A stretch of DNA of 64,000 nucleotides, taken from positions 638,645 through 702,644 of the forward strand of contig NZ_BNAR01000004.1 in the NCBI RefSeq assembly GCF_014653695.1, in the 5' to 3' direction. Source of the stretch: Lentzea cavernae. GTDB lineage: Bacteria; Actinomycetota; Actinomycetes; Mycobacteriales; Pseudonocardiaceae. Position 1 is the first letter of the stretch. The number at the start of each line of letters is the position of its first letter. The notes beneath the pieces were generated by a model, which saw only the letters and a list, made by a program, of their open reading frames with translations, made no database searches and was not told where the DNA came from. Of the stretch, positions 7,511-15,285 are shown piece after piece. The position numbers and the translations under genes are program-made.

Positions 7511-9233
7511 TGGGAGCGTTGACCACGCCGAACCCGCCGTAGCCCCCGATCCGTTGCACCACCTCGAAGAACACCCTCGCCCCGGCGAGCTCGGTGTAGA
7601 AGTGCAGGTACTCGCCGCGGTCGTCGCGGTCGTAGAGCACCGAGTGCTCGCGCAGCGCGGCGACGCGTTCCGCGGACAGGTCCGTGCGTGCCGCCAGGTC
7701 GTCGTAGTAGTTGCCCGGGATGTCGACGAGCCGTGCGCCGGACTGGCGGAGCACCTCGGCGCACGCCAGCGCGTCGGTGCACGTGAACGCGATGTGCTGC
7801 GGTTCCTTGACGGCGGGCGCCCATCCGCCGCGCCGGACCAGCGCGGCGTCGAGGGTGAGCCGCACGCCTCCGCTCACGCCCCGGCCCCGCACGAGTCCGA
7901 ACGGCGCCGCGAACTCCGTCGTGGCACCGGGTTCGAGGCCCAGCACCGAGCGGTAGAAGAGCGTGGCCTCGTCGAAGTTGTCGAACGGCTGGGTCAGCGC
8001 CACGTGGTCGATGCCGGTGATCCCCGCGGGGGACGCCGACTCCCCCGTCGGCACGAAGTCGCCGAGCCAGTCCTCGTCGGCGCACAGGAAGATCTGGGTC
8101 CCGTCGGGGGCGGCGATCGCGGTCAGCGGCGCTTCGCCGGGGCCAGCCTCGCGGGACAGCGGTGGCGCGAGCAGGACCTTCGCGCGGTGCGCCGCCGCGG
8201 CGGGATCCGGTACGGCGACGCCGAGTGCGCCGATCGCGCCGGGCTCGCCCTCCGCGTTGACCAGCACGCGCGCCTCGCCCTGCGTCCACAGCTCCACGGG
8301 CTTCGAGCGGTGCACGCCCGCCCTCGTGAAGCCGAGCGCGGCGAGGTTCGACTCCCCCACGACCTCGGCGAAGGCGAACCCGGTAGAGACGGGCGCGGCC
8401 GGAACGTCCAGCAGGCCCAGGGAGTCCTTCAACGCCACCAGGGACCGCATCGCGTCGACCGCGGCGCGGTAGGGGTCGGCCTGGCGGAAGACGTCGTTGA
8501 ACACCTCCAGCGAGAGCGGTCCGCGGTAGCCCGCGTCGAGCACGTTGCGGGTGAACGTCGTCAGGTCGAAGTCGCCCTGGCCGGGGAAGAGGCGGTGGTG
8601 GCGGCTCCACTGCAGGACGTCCATCGGCAGCGTCGGCGCGTCGGCCAGCTGCAGGAAGAAGATCTTCTCGCCGGGGATGGCGCGGATGGCCCTCGGATCG
8701 TCCCCTTTGGACAGGATGTGGAAGCTGTCGAGGCAGACGCCGAGCGCCGGGTGGGCGGCGCGGCGCACGATCCGCCACGCGTGCTCGTAGCCGTTGACGT
8801 ACCTGCCCCACGCCAGCGCCTCGTAGGCGATGCGCAGACCCCGTTCGGCCGCGCGGGTCGCGAGCAGGTGCAGCTGTTCGGCCGCGAGATCGTCGTCGTC
8901 GATGGCGTCCGGCGACACCGACGAGCACACCAGCACGGTGTCCGCGCCGAGCTCGGCCATGACGTCGAACTTGTGCCCGGCGCGGCGCAGGTTGCGGGCG
9001 AGCACGTCCGGCGGCACGGCCTCGAAGTCGCGGAAGGGCTGGTAGAGGTCGATGTTCAGGCCCAGGTCGGCGCAGCGCCGGCGGATCTCCGCCGGGCCGC
9101 GGCGGGACGCGAGCAGGTCGTTCTCGAACAGCTCCACGCCGTCGAACCCGGCCTCGGCGGCCGCGGCCAGCTTGTCGTCGAGCGTGCCGGACAGGCAGAC
9201 GGTCGCGATGGCGGTGCGCAGGTCAGGACGCAT
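7470..9233 (-). CDS. quiC: 3-Dehydroshikimate dehydratase (QuiC-like; TIM-barrel/VOC fusion)
   Basis: A 587-residue two-part protein. Residues 1-280 are a xylose-isomerase-like TIM barrel with the expected metal ligands in YEALAWGR, CLDSFHIL, FLQLADAP and SLEVFND. Residues 300-587 are an HPPD-like VOC region with iron-ligand candidates GIDHVAL, QHIAFTC and FFEVVQR. This architecture is that of QuiC, which dehydrates 3-dehydroshikimate to protocatechuate in quinate/shikimate use; the VOC half has no settled role. It is downstream of the shikimate dehydrogenase gene with an 11-bp overlap, so the two are one operon. Calling it 4-hydroxyphenylpyruvate dioxygenase from the C-terminus alone would be wrong. 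Confidence 0.9.
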   Translation of the reverse strand: MRPDLRTAIATVCLSGTLDDKLAAAAEAGFDGVELFENDLLASRRGPAEIRRRCADLGLNIDLYQPFRDFEAVPPDVLARNLRRAGHKFDVMAELGADTVLVCSSVSPDAIDDDDLAAEQLHLLATRAAERGLRIAYEALAWGRYVNGYEHAWRIVRRAAHPALGVCLDSFHILSKGDDPRAIRAIPGEKIFFLQLADAPTLPMDVLQWSRHHRLFPGQGDFDLTTFTRNVLDAGYRGPLSLEVFNDVFRQADPYRAAVDAMRSLVALKDSLGLLDVPAAPVSTGFAFAEVVGESNLAALGFTRAGVHRSKPVELWTQGEARVLVNAEGEPGAIGALGVAVPDPAAAAHRAKVLLAPPLSREAGPGEAPLTAIAAPDGTQIFLCADEDWLGDFVPTGESASPAGITGIDHVALTQPFDNFDEATLFYRSVLGLEPGATTEFAAPFGLVRGRGVSGGVRLTLDAALVRRGGWAPAVKEPQHIAFTCTDALACAEVLRQSGARLVDIPGNYYDDLAARTDLSAERVAALREHSVLYDRDDRGEYLHFYTELAGARVFFEVVQRIGGYGGFGVVNAPIRMAAHHEARRGR

Positions 9234-10071
9234 GCGCGGGCTCTCCTTCCAGCTCCTCGAAGTGCGCGAGCATGCGGGCCGCGTCCGGTTCGACGCCGGT
9301 GAACAGCCGCAACGACTCCGCGGCCTGCAGCACGACCATCCCGCCGCCGTGCAGCACGCGGCAGCCCCTCGCCCGCGCCGCCGCGAGCAGGGCGGTCTCC
9401 AGCGGCCGGTAGACGATGTCCGCGACCCAGAGGTCCTCGCGCAGCACCGACTCGTCGATCGGCAGCCCGGGATGGGCCGCCATGCCCGTGGGGGTCGCGT
9501 GGACCAGTCCGTCGGCGGTCCGCACGGCGTCGGGACCGCACGTGACGGCCCGGTCGGCGCCGAACCTGTGCTTCAGCGCCGCCACCAGCCCTTCGGCGCG
9601 CTCGGGGTCGACGTCGTGCACGCCCAGGCGTCCGGTGCCGAGCGACAGCAGCGCGTGCCCGACCGCGGCACCCGCTCCCCCGGCGCCGAGCAGGACGACG
9701 TCCTGCATGCGGGCGCCGGGAAGGCCTCGGCGCACGCTCCGGGCGAAGCCGGTGGCGTCGGTGTTGTGGCCCACGGCCTTGCCGCCGTCGAAGACCACGG
9801 TGTTGACGGCGCCCAGCGCCGCGGCCTCGGGCACCAGGTCGTCCAGGTGCGCCAGGACCGCCTGCTTGCCCGGATGGGTGATGTTGAGGCCGTGGAACCC
9901 CTCCGCGCGGGCCGCGGCGAGCACCTCGCCCACCGGTTGCCCGAGTTCGTCGAGGTCCAGGAGGCGGTAGGTGTAGCGCAGCCCGAGCTCGGCGGCCTCG
10001 CGTTCGTGCAGCGCCGGGCTCAGGGACGGGCCGATGCCGGAGCCGACGAGACCGATCAGGTAGTGGGTCAC
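9223..10071 (-). CDS. Shikimate (quinate/shikimate) dehydrogenase
   Basis: A 282-residue AroE-fold oxidoreductase interconverting shikimate and 3-dehydroshikimate (or quinate and 3-dehydroquinate). The substrate domain shows GPSLSPALHE and GLNITHPGK (catalytic Lys), with VNTVVF and HNTDATGF; the nucleotide domain has the glycine loop GAGGAGAA. The GTG at 10071 follows a GGGAGG ribosome binding site and opens MTHYLIGLVGSGIGPSLSP. The order is this gene then quiC, a catabolic pairing, so it is more likely degradative than the biosynthetic aroE. HDVDPERAE after the glycine loop places an acidic residue where NAD would bind, favouring NAD use (inference). A shared operator lies 17 bp upstream. 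Confidence 0.88.
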   Translation of the reverse strand: MTHYLIGLVGSGIGPSLSPALHEREAAELGLRYTYRLLDLDELGQPVGEVLAAARAEGFHGLNITHPGKQAVLAHLDDLVPEAAALGAVNTVVFDGGKAVGHNTDATGFARSVRRGLPGARMQDVVLLGAGGAGAAVGHALLSLGTGRLGVHDVDPERAEGLVAALKHRFGADRAVTCGPDAVRTADGLVHATPTGMAAHPGLPIDESVLREDLWVADIVYRPLETALLAAARARGCRVLHGGGMVVLQAAESLRLFTGVEPDAARMLAHFEELEGEPAHAS

Positions 10072-10087
10072 GCGGCCTCCCGGCTTA

Positions 10088-10106
10088 ATGTACGAACTAG
10101 TGAGTT
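10088..10106 (-). promoter_or_regulatory. Operator A of the quinate/shikimate locus
   Basis: On the minus strand this reads AACTCACTAGTTCGTACAT. It matches 11031-11049 in front of the transporter at 17 of 19 positions. It contains the inverted repeat GAACT-N4-AGTTC. Its position just upstream of the shikimate dehydrogenase gene makes it a likely binding site for the TetR regulator encoded between the two sites. Confidence 0.65.
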
Positions 10107-10341
10107 CACAGTAGCGCACCCGGCCCGTGCGCAGGAAGGCCTTAGAAGCCCCGGAAGTTCGTCCGGTGGCAGGCGCGGGCGAGAGTTCCGGAGGCGGTGC
10201 CGCCGCGATGTCCTCATACCGGGCGTGTTCGGGCATCGCGGCGGTGCCGTCTCCGGGGCCCTCGCCCGCCACCGCCGCCCGGTGGGACTTCCGGGACACG
10301 GCCTAGAGTTGGCTGGTCGTCCGCAGATCGAAGGGGGCCCG

Positions 10342-10986
10342 GTGGCCGCACCGTCGTCGTCCGATGCCGAGCGCCAGCGGGACAAGGACCGCACCCGCGC
10401 CGACATCCTGGACGTTGCCACGCGGGAGTTCGCGGACAAGGGCTACACGGGCGCGCGTGTCGACGAGATCGCCGAGCGCACCAGCACCACGAAGCGGATG
10501 ATCTACTACTACTTCGGCGGCAAGGAACAGCTGTACATCGCCGTCCTGGAACGCGCCTACCTGGCCATCCGGGCCCTCGAGGCCGAGCTCGACGTCGAGC
10601 ACCTCGCCCCGGAGGACGCGATCCGCCGGCTCGCGGAGCTGACCTTCGACCACCACGAGGCGCACCCCGACTTCATCCGGCTCGTCAGCATCGAGAACAT
10701 CCACCGCGCCGAGCACATCGCGCGGTCCGAGGTGCTCGGCGGCCTGGCCAACCCCGCGCTCGACGGCCTGGCGCAGATCCTCGAACGAGGCCGCGCCGCC
10801 GGCCGGTTCCGCACCGACGTCGACCCGCTCGACGTGCACATGGTGATCAGCTCGTTCTGCGTCTTCCGGCTCGCGAACCGGCACACGTTCGCCGCCATCT
10901 TCGGGCGGGACATGCTCGACCCGAACCGGCGCGAGCACTACCGAAGCATGCTCGGTGACATGCTGGTCGACTACCTGACCAGCTGA
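10342..10986 (+). CDS. TetR-family regulator of the quinate/shikimate locus
   Basis: A 214-residue TetR repressor. The N-terminal helix-turn-helix covers residues about 20-65 (ILDVATREFADKGYTGARV, then IAERTSTTKRMIYYYFGGKEQLY); the C-terminal ligand domain contains FIRLVSIENIHRA and ends MLVDYLTS. It diverges from the dehydrogenase/quiC operon and precedes the transporter gene in the same direction. GTG at 10342 was chosen because it sits after AGGGGG and just ahead of the basic arm. The matching operators at 10088-10106 and 11031-11049 suggest it represses both transcription units and is released by a pathway intermediate; the inducer is unknown. Confidence 0.85.
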   Translation: MAAPSSSDAERQRDKDRTRADILDVATREFADKGYTGARVDEIAERTSTTKRMIYYYFGGKEQLYIAVLERAYLAIRALEAELDVEHLAPEDAIRRLAELTFDHHEAHPDFIRLVSIENIHRAEHIARSEVLGGLANPALDGLAQILERGRAAGRFRTDVDPLDVHMVISSFCVFRLANRHTFAAIFGRDMLDPNRREHYRSMLGDMLVDYLTS

Positions 10987-11030
10987 AACAAACCCTTGAC
11001 ACGCGGGGGTGGCGTATCCGACCTTGTATT

Positions 11031-11049
11031 AACTAACTAGGTCGTACAT
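11031..11049 (+). promoter_or_regulatory. Operator B of the quinate/shikimate locus
   Basis: AACTAACTAGGTCGTACAT, the counterpart of operator A, ends just before the GGGAG ribosome binding site of the transporter gene, so a bound repressor would lie over the transcription start. A TTGACA is present at 10996-11001 but I could not pair it with a well-spaced -10 element. Confidence 0.65.
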
Positions 11050-11060
11050 GGGAGTACGCC

Positions 11061-12359
11061 GTGACCACATCGATGGCCCGCAAGACTGCGCTGGCAGCCT
11101 GGATCGGCAGCGCCCTCGAGTACTACGACTTCTTCATCTACGGCACAGCCGCCGCGCTGGTGTTCAACAAGGTCTTCTTCCCCGCCGCCGATCCCGCGAC
11201 GGGGACCCTGCTGGCGCTCGGCACGTTCGGCGTCGGCTACCTCGCGAGGCCGCTCGGCGCGTTCGTCCTCGGACACGTCGGCGACCGCTTCGGGCGCAAG
11301 AAGGTCCTCGTGTTCACGTTGCTGCTGATGGGCGTGGCGACCTTCGCCGTCGGCTGCCTGCCGACCTACGGCACGGCCGGCGTCTGGGCGCCGATCGCCC
11401 TCGTCTTCCTCCGCCTGCTGCAGGGACTCTCGGCGTCGGGCGAGCAGGCCGGTGCGAACTCGATGTCGCTGGAGCACGCGCCGGAACACCGCCGGGCGTA
11501 CTTCACGAGCTTCACCCTGAGCGGCACGCAGGCGGGGCAGATCCTCGCCACGGCGATCTTCCTGCCCGTGGCGGCGCTGCCCCAGGAGGACCTGCTGTCG
11601 TGGGGCTGGCGCATTCCGTTCTGGTGCAGCGCGATCGTCGTGGTGGTCGGGCTCGTCATCCGCCGCAAGATCGACGAGACCGCGGAGTTCAAGCGCGCCA
11701 AGGTGGCGAAGCTCCCCGTCGCGGTGCTGTTCCGCACGCACTGGGCCGACGTCCTGCGCGTCGTCGTCGCGGCCACCATCGCCTCGGTCAGCACGATCTT
11801 CACCGTCTACGCCCTGAGCTACGCGGTGAACACGATCGGGCTCGCACGCACGCCCATGCTGTGGGTCGGCGTCCTCGCCAACGTCGTGGCGCTCGCCGCG
11901 ATCCCGTTGCTGGCGGGGCTGTCGGACAAGATCGGCCGCAAGCCCGTGTTCCTCGCCGGGTGCGGCGCGTGCGCGATCCTGATCTTCCCCTACCTGTGGT
12001 CGATCTCCATCGGCTCCTACGGGCTGGTGTTCGCGCTCGGCATCCTGCTGTTCGGCGTCGCCTACTCCGCGATCAACGGCATCTGGCCGTCGCTCTACGG
12101 CGAGATGTTCAGCACCGAGGTGAGGCTGTCCGGCATGGCGATCGGCACGCAGATCGGGTTCGCGGTCGCGGGCCTGGCGCCGAGCGTGGTCGCGGCGATC
12201 GGCTCCGGGCGCGAGGACTGGATCGGTGTCGCGATCTTCACGGCGGCCGTGTGCGCGCTCAGCGCGGTGGCGATCGCGACGGGACGCGAGACGTTCAAGC
12301 GGCCGACCGCGGAACTCGGGCGGCCCGCGCGCGAGGAACGCGCGACTGCTCCGGCCTGA
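11061..12359 (+). CDS. MHS-family MFS transporter (probable shikimate/quinate:H+ symporter)
   Basis: A 432-residue, 12-helix major facilitator of the metabolite:H+ symporter branch. Diagnostic segments are GSALEYYDFFIYGTAAAL at the N-terminus, GHVGDRFGRKKVL in loop 2-3, LRLLQGLSASGEQAG in helix 4 and GLSDKIGRKPV in loop 8-9. This branch includes ShiA, KgtP and ProP, and the adjacent dehydrogenase and quiC make shikimate, quinate or a related hydroaromatic acid the likely substrate. GTG at 11061 is 6 nt after GGGAG. Expression is likely controlled by the TetR gene upstream through operator B. Confidence 0.87.
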   Translation: MTTSMARKTALAAWIGSALEYYDFFIYGTAAALVFNKVFFPAADPATGTLLALGTFGVGYLARPLGAFVLGHVGDRFGRKKVLVFTLLLMGVATFAVGCLPTYGTAGVWAPIALVFLRLLQGLSASGEQAGANSMSLEHAPEHRRAYFTSFTLSGTQAGQILATAIFLPVAALPQEDLLSWGWRIPFWCSAIVVVVGLVIRRKIDETAEFKRAKVAKLPVAVLFRTHWADVLRVVVAATIASVSTIFTVYALSYAVNTIGLARTPMLWVGVLANVVALAAIPLLAGLSDKIGRKPVFLAGCGACAILIFPYLWSISIGSYGLVFALGILLFGVAYSAINGIWPSLYGEMFSTEVRLSGMAIGTQIGFAVAGLAPSVVAAIGSGREDWIGVAIFTAAVCALSAVAIATGRETFKRPTAELGRPAREERATAPA

Positions 12360-12383
12360 CACAACCCTTCCGGGGCAAGGGTT

Positions 12384-12413
12384 CGAGGCCGTCCACCGTC
12401 GCAGGCGGCCTCG
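12384..12413 (+). terminator. Hairpin after the transporter gene
   Basis: CGAGGCCG pairs with CGGCCTCG, an 8-bp stem with a 14-nt loop, 25 bp after the transporter stop. No U-tract. A plausible but moderate terminator. Confidence 0.45.
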
Positions 12414-12533
12414 ACCCGCTCTCCAGGTTCTGCCCCACCAGGGAGAAAGGGGTTACACTCGTCCCTGAGCGGTTGAGCCTGCAGCTGCGCCCTTCTTCCG
12501 AACCCTGTTCGCGAAGGCCAGGAGGCTCCTGCC

Positions 12534-12917
12534 ATGTCGAACACCTTCCTTTCGCCACTGCACGTGCAGCGCGAGGTGCACGGACTCTCGATCGTCGTGC
12601 GCGCCGCCGGCGAGGTGGACGACTTCACCGTGCTGCCGCTGCGGGTCGAGCTGCAGACGGCCCTCGCGATGGCGACAGCGCCGCACCCCGTCGTGGTCGA
12701 CCTGTCCGCCGTGCGGTTCTTCGGGTCCGCCGGCCTCAACGAACTCGTGAGACACCACCGCGCCGCCGAGGCCGTGGGCATCCCCCTCCGGATCGCGGCG
12801 GCGCACAAGGCGGTGCTGCGGCCGATCTCGCTGACCGGGCTCGACCGGGTGCTCCAGGTGTGGCCGGACGTCGAGCAGGCGCTGACCGCCGGCCGGAGTG
12901 CCTGGACGGCCTGCTAG
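12534..12917 (+). CDS. STAS-domain anti-sigma factor antagonist
   Basis: A 127-residue single STAS domain of the RsbV/SpoIIAA type. The core VVVDLSAVRFFGSAGLNELV contains the serine (FGSAG) that is phosphorylated by an RsbW-like kinase in this family. The unphosphorylated form would bind the anti-sigma factor and free a stress sigma factor. ATG follows AGGAGG. It stands alone between the transporter and a convergent secreted enzyme, so its partner must be encoded elsewhere; candidates within the window are the HATPase fusion at 38.5 kb and the phosphatase at 27.4 kb. It resembles the STAS protein at 26.3 kb (TFFGSSGIN, RPLSLTGVD). Confidence 0.87.
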   Translation: MSNTFLSPLHVQREVHGLSIVVRAAGEVDDFTVLPLRVELQTALAMATAPHPVVVDLSAVRFFGSAGLNELVRHHRAAEAVGIPLRIAAAHKAVLRPISLTGLDRVLQVWPDVEQALTAGRSAWTAC

Positions 12918-12931
12918 ACCCGTTCTCCCCG

Positions 12932-12978
12932 GGGAGCCGGGGGGTCTGCGTCCTCAGTGGACCGGGCCCCCGGCTCCC
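12932..12978. terminator. Bidirectional hairpin terminator
   Basis: A perfect 12-bp stem, GGGAGCCGGGGG with CCCCCGGCTCCC, and a 23-nt loop between the convergent STAS and secreted phosphodiesterase genes. Confidence 0.7.
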
Positions 12979-12983
12979 TTCGG

Positions 12984-13874
12984 TCACGGCTTGGTCAGCC
13001 GCACCAGCCACCCGTCGTGATCGGTGTGGCTCATGCCGTACTTGGCCGTGCTGACGAACGCGTTGTCGTTGGAGAACACCACGTGCTGCACGTCGCCGTC
13101 GCCCTTGCGGACGTGGCCGGGCGGCACGCAGTTCTGCGCGTTCTCCGGGTCGGACGTGTCGTACTCCAGGTTGAAGTCGCCGCCGACGACCGTCTTGCCG
13201 CTCACGCCCTCGACGGACCGGATGTTCGGGACCACGTCGAACAGCAGCGCCCGGCACTGGGCCAGTGCGACCGGCTCGCTGCTCGCGGACAGGTGCGTCG
13301 CGCACGAGAGATGGTCACCCACGGCGTACGCACAGGCGAATGTGCGCTGCTCGTTACCGCTGTCCTGGCTCGTGTACCGGCCGCTCCACGCGTTCACGCC
13401 CCGGTAGTTCGCCGCCGCAACGCGCCCGAGCACGGCGTTGCCGTAGTCCTGGCCGTTGGTGCACTTGACCGGCGTGCCGGTGTCACGGCGGATCGCCGGT
13501 GCGAACACGTGGTAGATCACATCACCCGGCCAGGCCTGCGTCAGCGCCGGCGCCAACTGACCCGGCACGTCGCCGGAGCAGATCTCGTTGAGCGTCACCA
13601 GGTTCGGGCGCACCCGGCGGATCAGGTCGGCCGCCTCGGGAACCGACCGCCCCTGCGCGTAACAGCCGGCTATTCCGCTGTTGCACAGGTTCAGCTGCAG
13701 CTCCCAGAACCGTTCGGCGGCCACCACCGCCCCACCCGGCGAGGACACCACCACCGGCGTCGCGTCCAGGTACTCGACCGACCGGCTCCCCGCCGCCGCT
13801 CCCGGCACCGCCATCATCGACAGGAGCACCACCACCGCCGTCAGCACGGCCGTCGCGCTGTGTCTCCGAGCCAC
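12984..13874 (-). CDS. Secreted endonuclease/exonuclease/phosphatase-fold enzyme
   Basis: A 296-residue exported enzyme of the DNase I/sphingomyelinase superfamily, which cleaves phosphodiester bonds with Mg2+. A signal peptide covers residues 1-28 (AVLTAVVVLLSMMAVPGAAA). The fold's active-site motifs appear in order: LNLCNSG (Asn), LVTLNEICSGD (Glu metal ligand), CATHLSA (His), VVGGDFNLEYD (Asp/Asn pair) and SHTDHDGW (Asp-His pair). At least six cysteines suggest disulfides. Whether the substrate is DNA, RNA, phospholipid or another phosphodiester cannot be decided. It is monocistronic, with a convergent terminator at its 3' end. Confidence 0.8.
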   Translation of the reverse strand: MARRHSATAVLTAVVVLLSMMAVPGAAAGSRSVEYLDATPVVVSSPGGAVVAAERFWELQLNLCNSGIAGCYAQGRSVPEAADLIRRVRPNLVTLNEICSGDVPGQLAPALTQAWPGDVIYHVFAPAIRRDTGTPVKCTNGQDYGNAVLGRVAAANYRGVNAWSGRYTSQDSGNEQRTFACAYAVGDHLSCATHLSASSEPVALAQCRALLFDVVPNIRSVEGVSGKTVVGGDFNLEYDTSDPENAQNCVPPGHVRKGDGDVQHVVFSNDNAFVSTAKYGMSHTDHDGWLVRLTKP

Positions 13875-13941
13875 ATGCCCTCCAGTTGGATCGAGTCACC
13901 GCGCACCCGATCCTGGCAGCGATCACCGCGCCGCGGAACGC

Positions 13942-14415
13942 TCAGGGCAGCAGCGCCACTCCGTCCTCGTCCGCGTGCAGCACGTCGCCCGGCCTGAACT
14001 CGACCCCGCCGAACGTCACGGGCACGTCCACCTCCCCCGCCCCGGTCTTGCCGCTCTTGCGCGGAACCGTGCCCAGTGCGAACACCCCCAGGTCCATCCC
14101 CGCGAGCGCCGCGCTGTCCCGCACCGCGCCGTGCAGCACGAGCCCGGTCCAGCCGTTCTCGGCGGCGGCCGCGGCGATCAGGTCACCGGTCAGCGCGGTG
14201 CGCAGCGACCCACGACCGTCGACCACGAGCACACGCCCCTCCCCCGGCGTGCGCAGGAGGGTGCGGACCAGGTCGTTGTCCTCGAAGCAGCGCACCGTGC
14301 GGACCGGGCCCGCGAACCGCCTGCGGCCGCCGAAGGACCGGAACTGCAGGTCGCAGACGCGCAGCGCGTCGCCGTGCTCGTCGACCAGGTCGGCCGTCGC
14401 GACTGGGGTGATCAC
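13942..14415 (-). CDS. RraA-family protein (probable 4-hydroxy-4-methyl-2-oxoglutarate/oxaloacetate-type aldolase)
   Basis: A 157-residue RraA-fold protein. It has the N-terminal [49 protein letters not shown] and GAVRDSAAL. The Arg-Asp pair in GAVRD is the metal/substrate site of the aldolase members (pyruvate-releasing aldol cleavage or oxaloacetate decarboxylation); E. coli RraA, the RNase E inhibitor, lacks the Asp. The enzyme reading is therefore favoured. Its GTG start overlaps the stop of the decayed aldolase gene upstream (GTGA), so it is the last gene of the organic-acid operon that starts at the cupin gene. Confidence 0.75.
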   Translation of the reverse strand: MITPVATADLVDEHGDALRVCDLQFRSFGGRRRFAGPVRTVRCFEDNDLVRTLLRTPGEGRVLVVDGRGSLRTALTGDLIAAAAAENGWTGLVLHGAVRDSAALAGMDLGVFALGTVPRKSGKTGAGEVDVPVTFGGVEFRPGDVLHADEDGVALLP

Positions 14416-14648
14416 CGGGTCTCCTCGGGTTCGCCGGCCACCCTGGTGCGGTGGCCCTGCGGTAGAAGGTAGATGCGTGCCGTCTCCTCGAGCTCCTCCG
14501 CCGCGTCGGCGGCGCTGAGGAGGTCGGGGCCGGCGACGAGCGCGGTGGTCGGCCAGCAGGGCGTGGAACAGGAGCAGCGGCTACTTCCCCACGCGCATCC
14601 CGAGGTACGCCGTGAGCGGCGGCAGGACGTCGCCGCCGAACACCGGGC
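14412..14648 (-). pseudogene. Decayed class II aldolase (OtnC/fuculose-phosphate aldolase-like)
   Basis: Between the racemase-like and RraA genes the minus strand holds only pieces of a class II aldolase/adducin protein. One frame reads DVLPPLTAYLGMRVGK then a stop; a second frame, entered further on, reads [20 protein letters not shown] and on to [11 protein letters not shown] and a stop. The first piece matches the PxLTxYxxMRVG segment and the second the C-terminal xLVAGxxxxxAxxxAEELExxA helix of that family. The zinc-site N-terminal half and the segment between the pieces are gone. The old stop still overlaps the RraA start by GTGA, so decay happened inside the operon without breaking the junction. 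Confidence 0.7.
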
Positions 14649-15284
14649 TCACGCGCCCAACGCGGTCCGGATCGCCTGCGCCGCGAGGTGGGGAGCGCTG
14701 AGCACCGGAACGTCGAGGTTCGCCCGCACCGCGTCGGCGACCGGGGCGAGCGAGAACTGGCCGAGCACCACCACGTCCGCATCACGGGCACGGGCGGTCT
14801 CGGTCACCAGCCGGGCGGCGCGCTCGATCTCCCCGGCTGCCAACGCGTCACGTGCGCCGGGGACCACGCAGCCCTCCACCTCGACGGAACCGAGGTGAAC
14901 GCGCAGCCTGTCCGCGGTGTCCCGGGCCCCCGCCTCGGCAGGGGCGAGGACGAGCACCCTGCTCGGGGACAGCCGGGCGACCTCCTCGAACAGGGCGAGG
15001 TCCGGCGGCAGCACCGGGACCGGGTGGTCCACCTCGGTGGCGATCGGGCCGTACATCGAGCACGTCAGCAGCACGGCGTCCGCGCCGCTGTCGACGGCGT
15101 AGCCGATCAGGGTGCGCATCCGGGCCTTGAGCTCGGGCGTCAAGCCGCCGGCCCGCTCGGCGGCGGCGGTCAACGTGTCGTCGAGGACGTTCCACAGCCG
15201 GGCGTCCGGCATGGCGGTGGCGAAGGCGTCGGCGGCGGGCGCCATCGGGGCCTGAGTGGCGTGCACGAGTGCGACGAGTGCCAT
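14649..15284 (-). CDS. Asp/Glu/hydantoin racemase superfamily protein lacking the second catalytic Cys
   Basis: A 211-residue protein of the aspartate/glutamate racemase fold (MALVALVHATQAPM, then DAVLLTCSMYGP near residue 75). The first catalytic Cys is present in LLTCSMYGP. Where true racemases have a second Cys, this protein has VVVLGQFSLAP, so a two-base racemisation looks unlikely. One-Cys members of the superfamily include arylmalonate decarboxylase, so decarboxylase or isomerase chemistry is possible. It is 1 bp downstream of the dehydrogenase gene and ends at the decayed aldolase, within the same operon. Substrate unknown. Confidence 0.7.
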   Translation of the reverse strand: MALVALVHATQAPMAPAADAFATAMPDARLWNVLDDTLTAAAERAGGLTPELKARMRTLIGYAVDSGADAVLLTCSMYGPIATEVDHPVPVLPPDLALFEEVARLSPSRVLVLAPAEAGARDTADRLRVHLGSVEVEGCVVPGARDALAAGEIERAARLVTETARARDADVVVLGQFSLAPVADAVRANLDVPVLSAPHLAAQAIRTALGA

Positions 15285-15285
15285 G

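Noticed and set aside
7470..8400. Annotation of the C-terminal half of the QuiC-like protein as a separate 4-hydroxyphenylpyruvate dioxygenase
   Set aside because: It is in frame with the TIM-barrel half without any internal start or ribosome binding site, and the fusion is the known QuiC architecture.
10996..11032. TTGACA as the -35 box of the MHS transporter promoter
   Set aside because: No -10 hexamer at 16-19 bp; the nearest A/T-rich element is 22 or more bp away.
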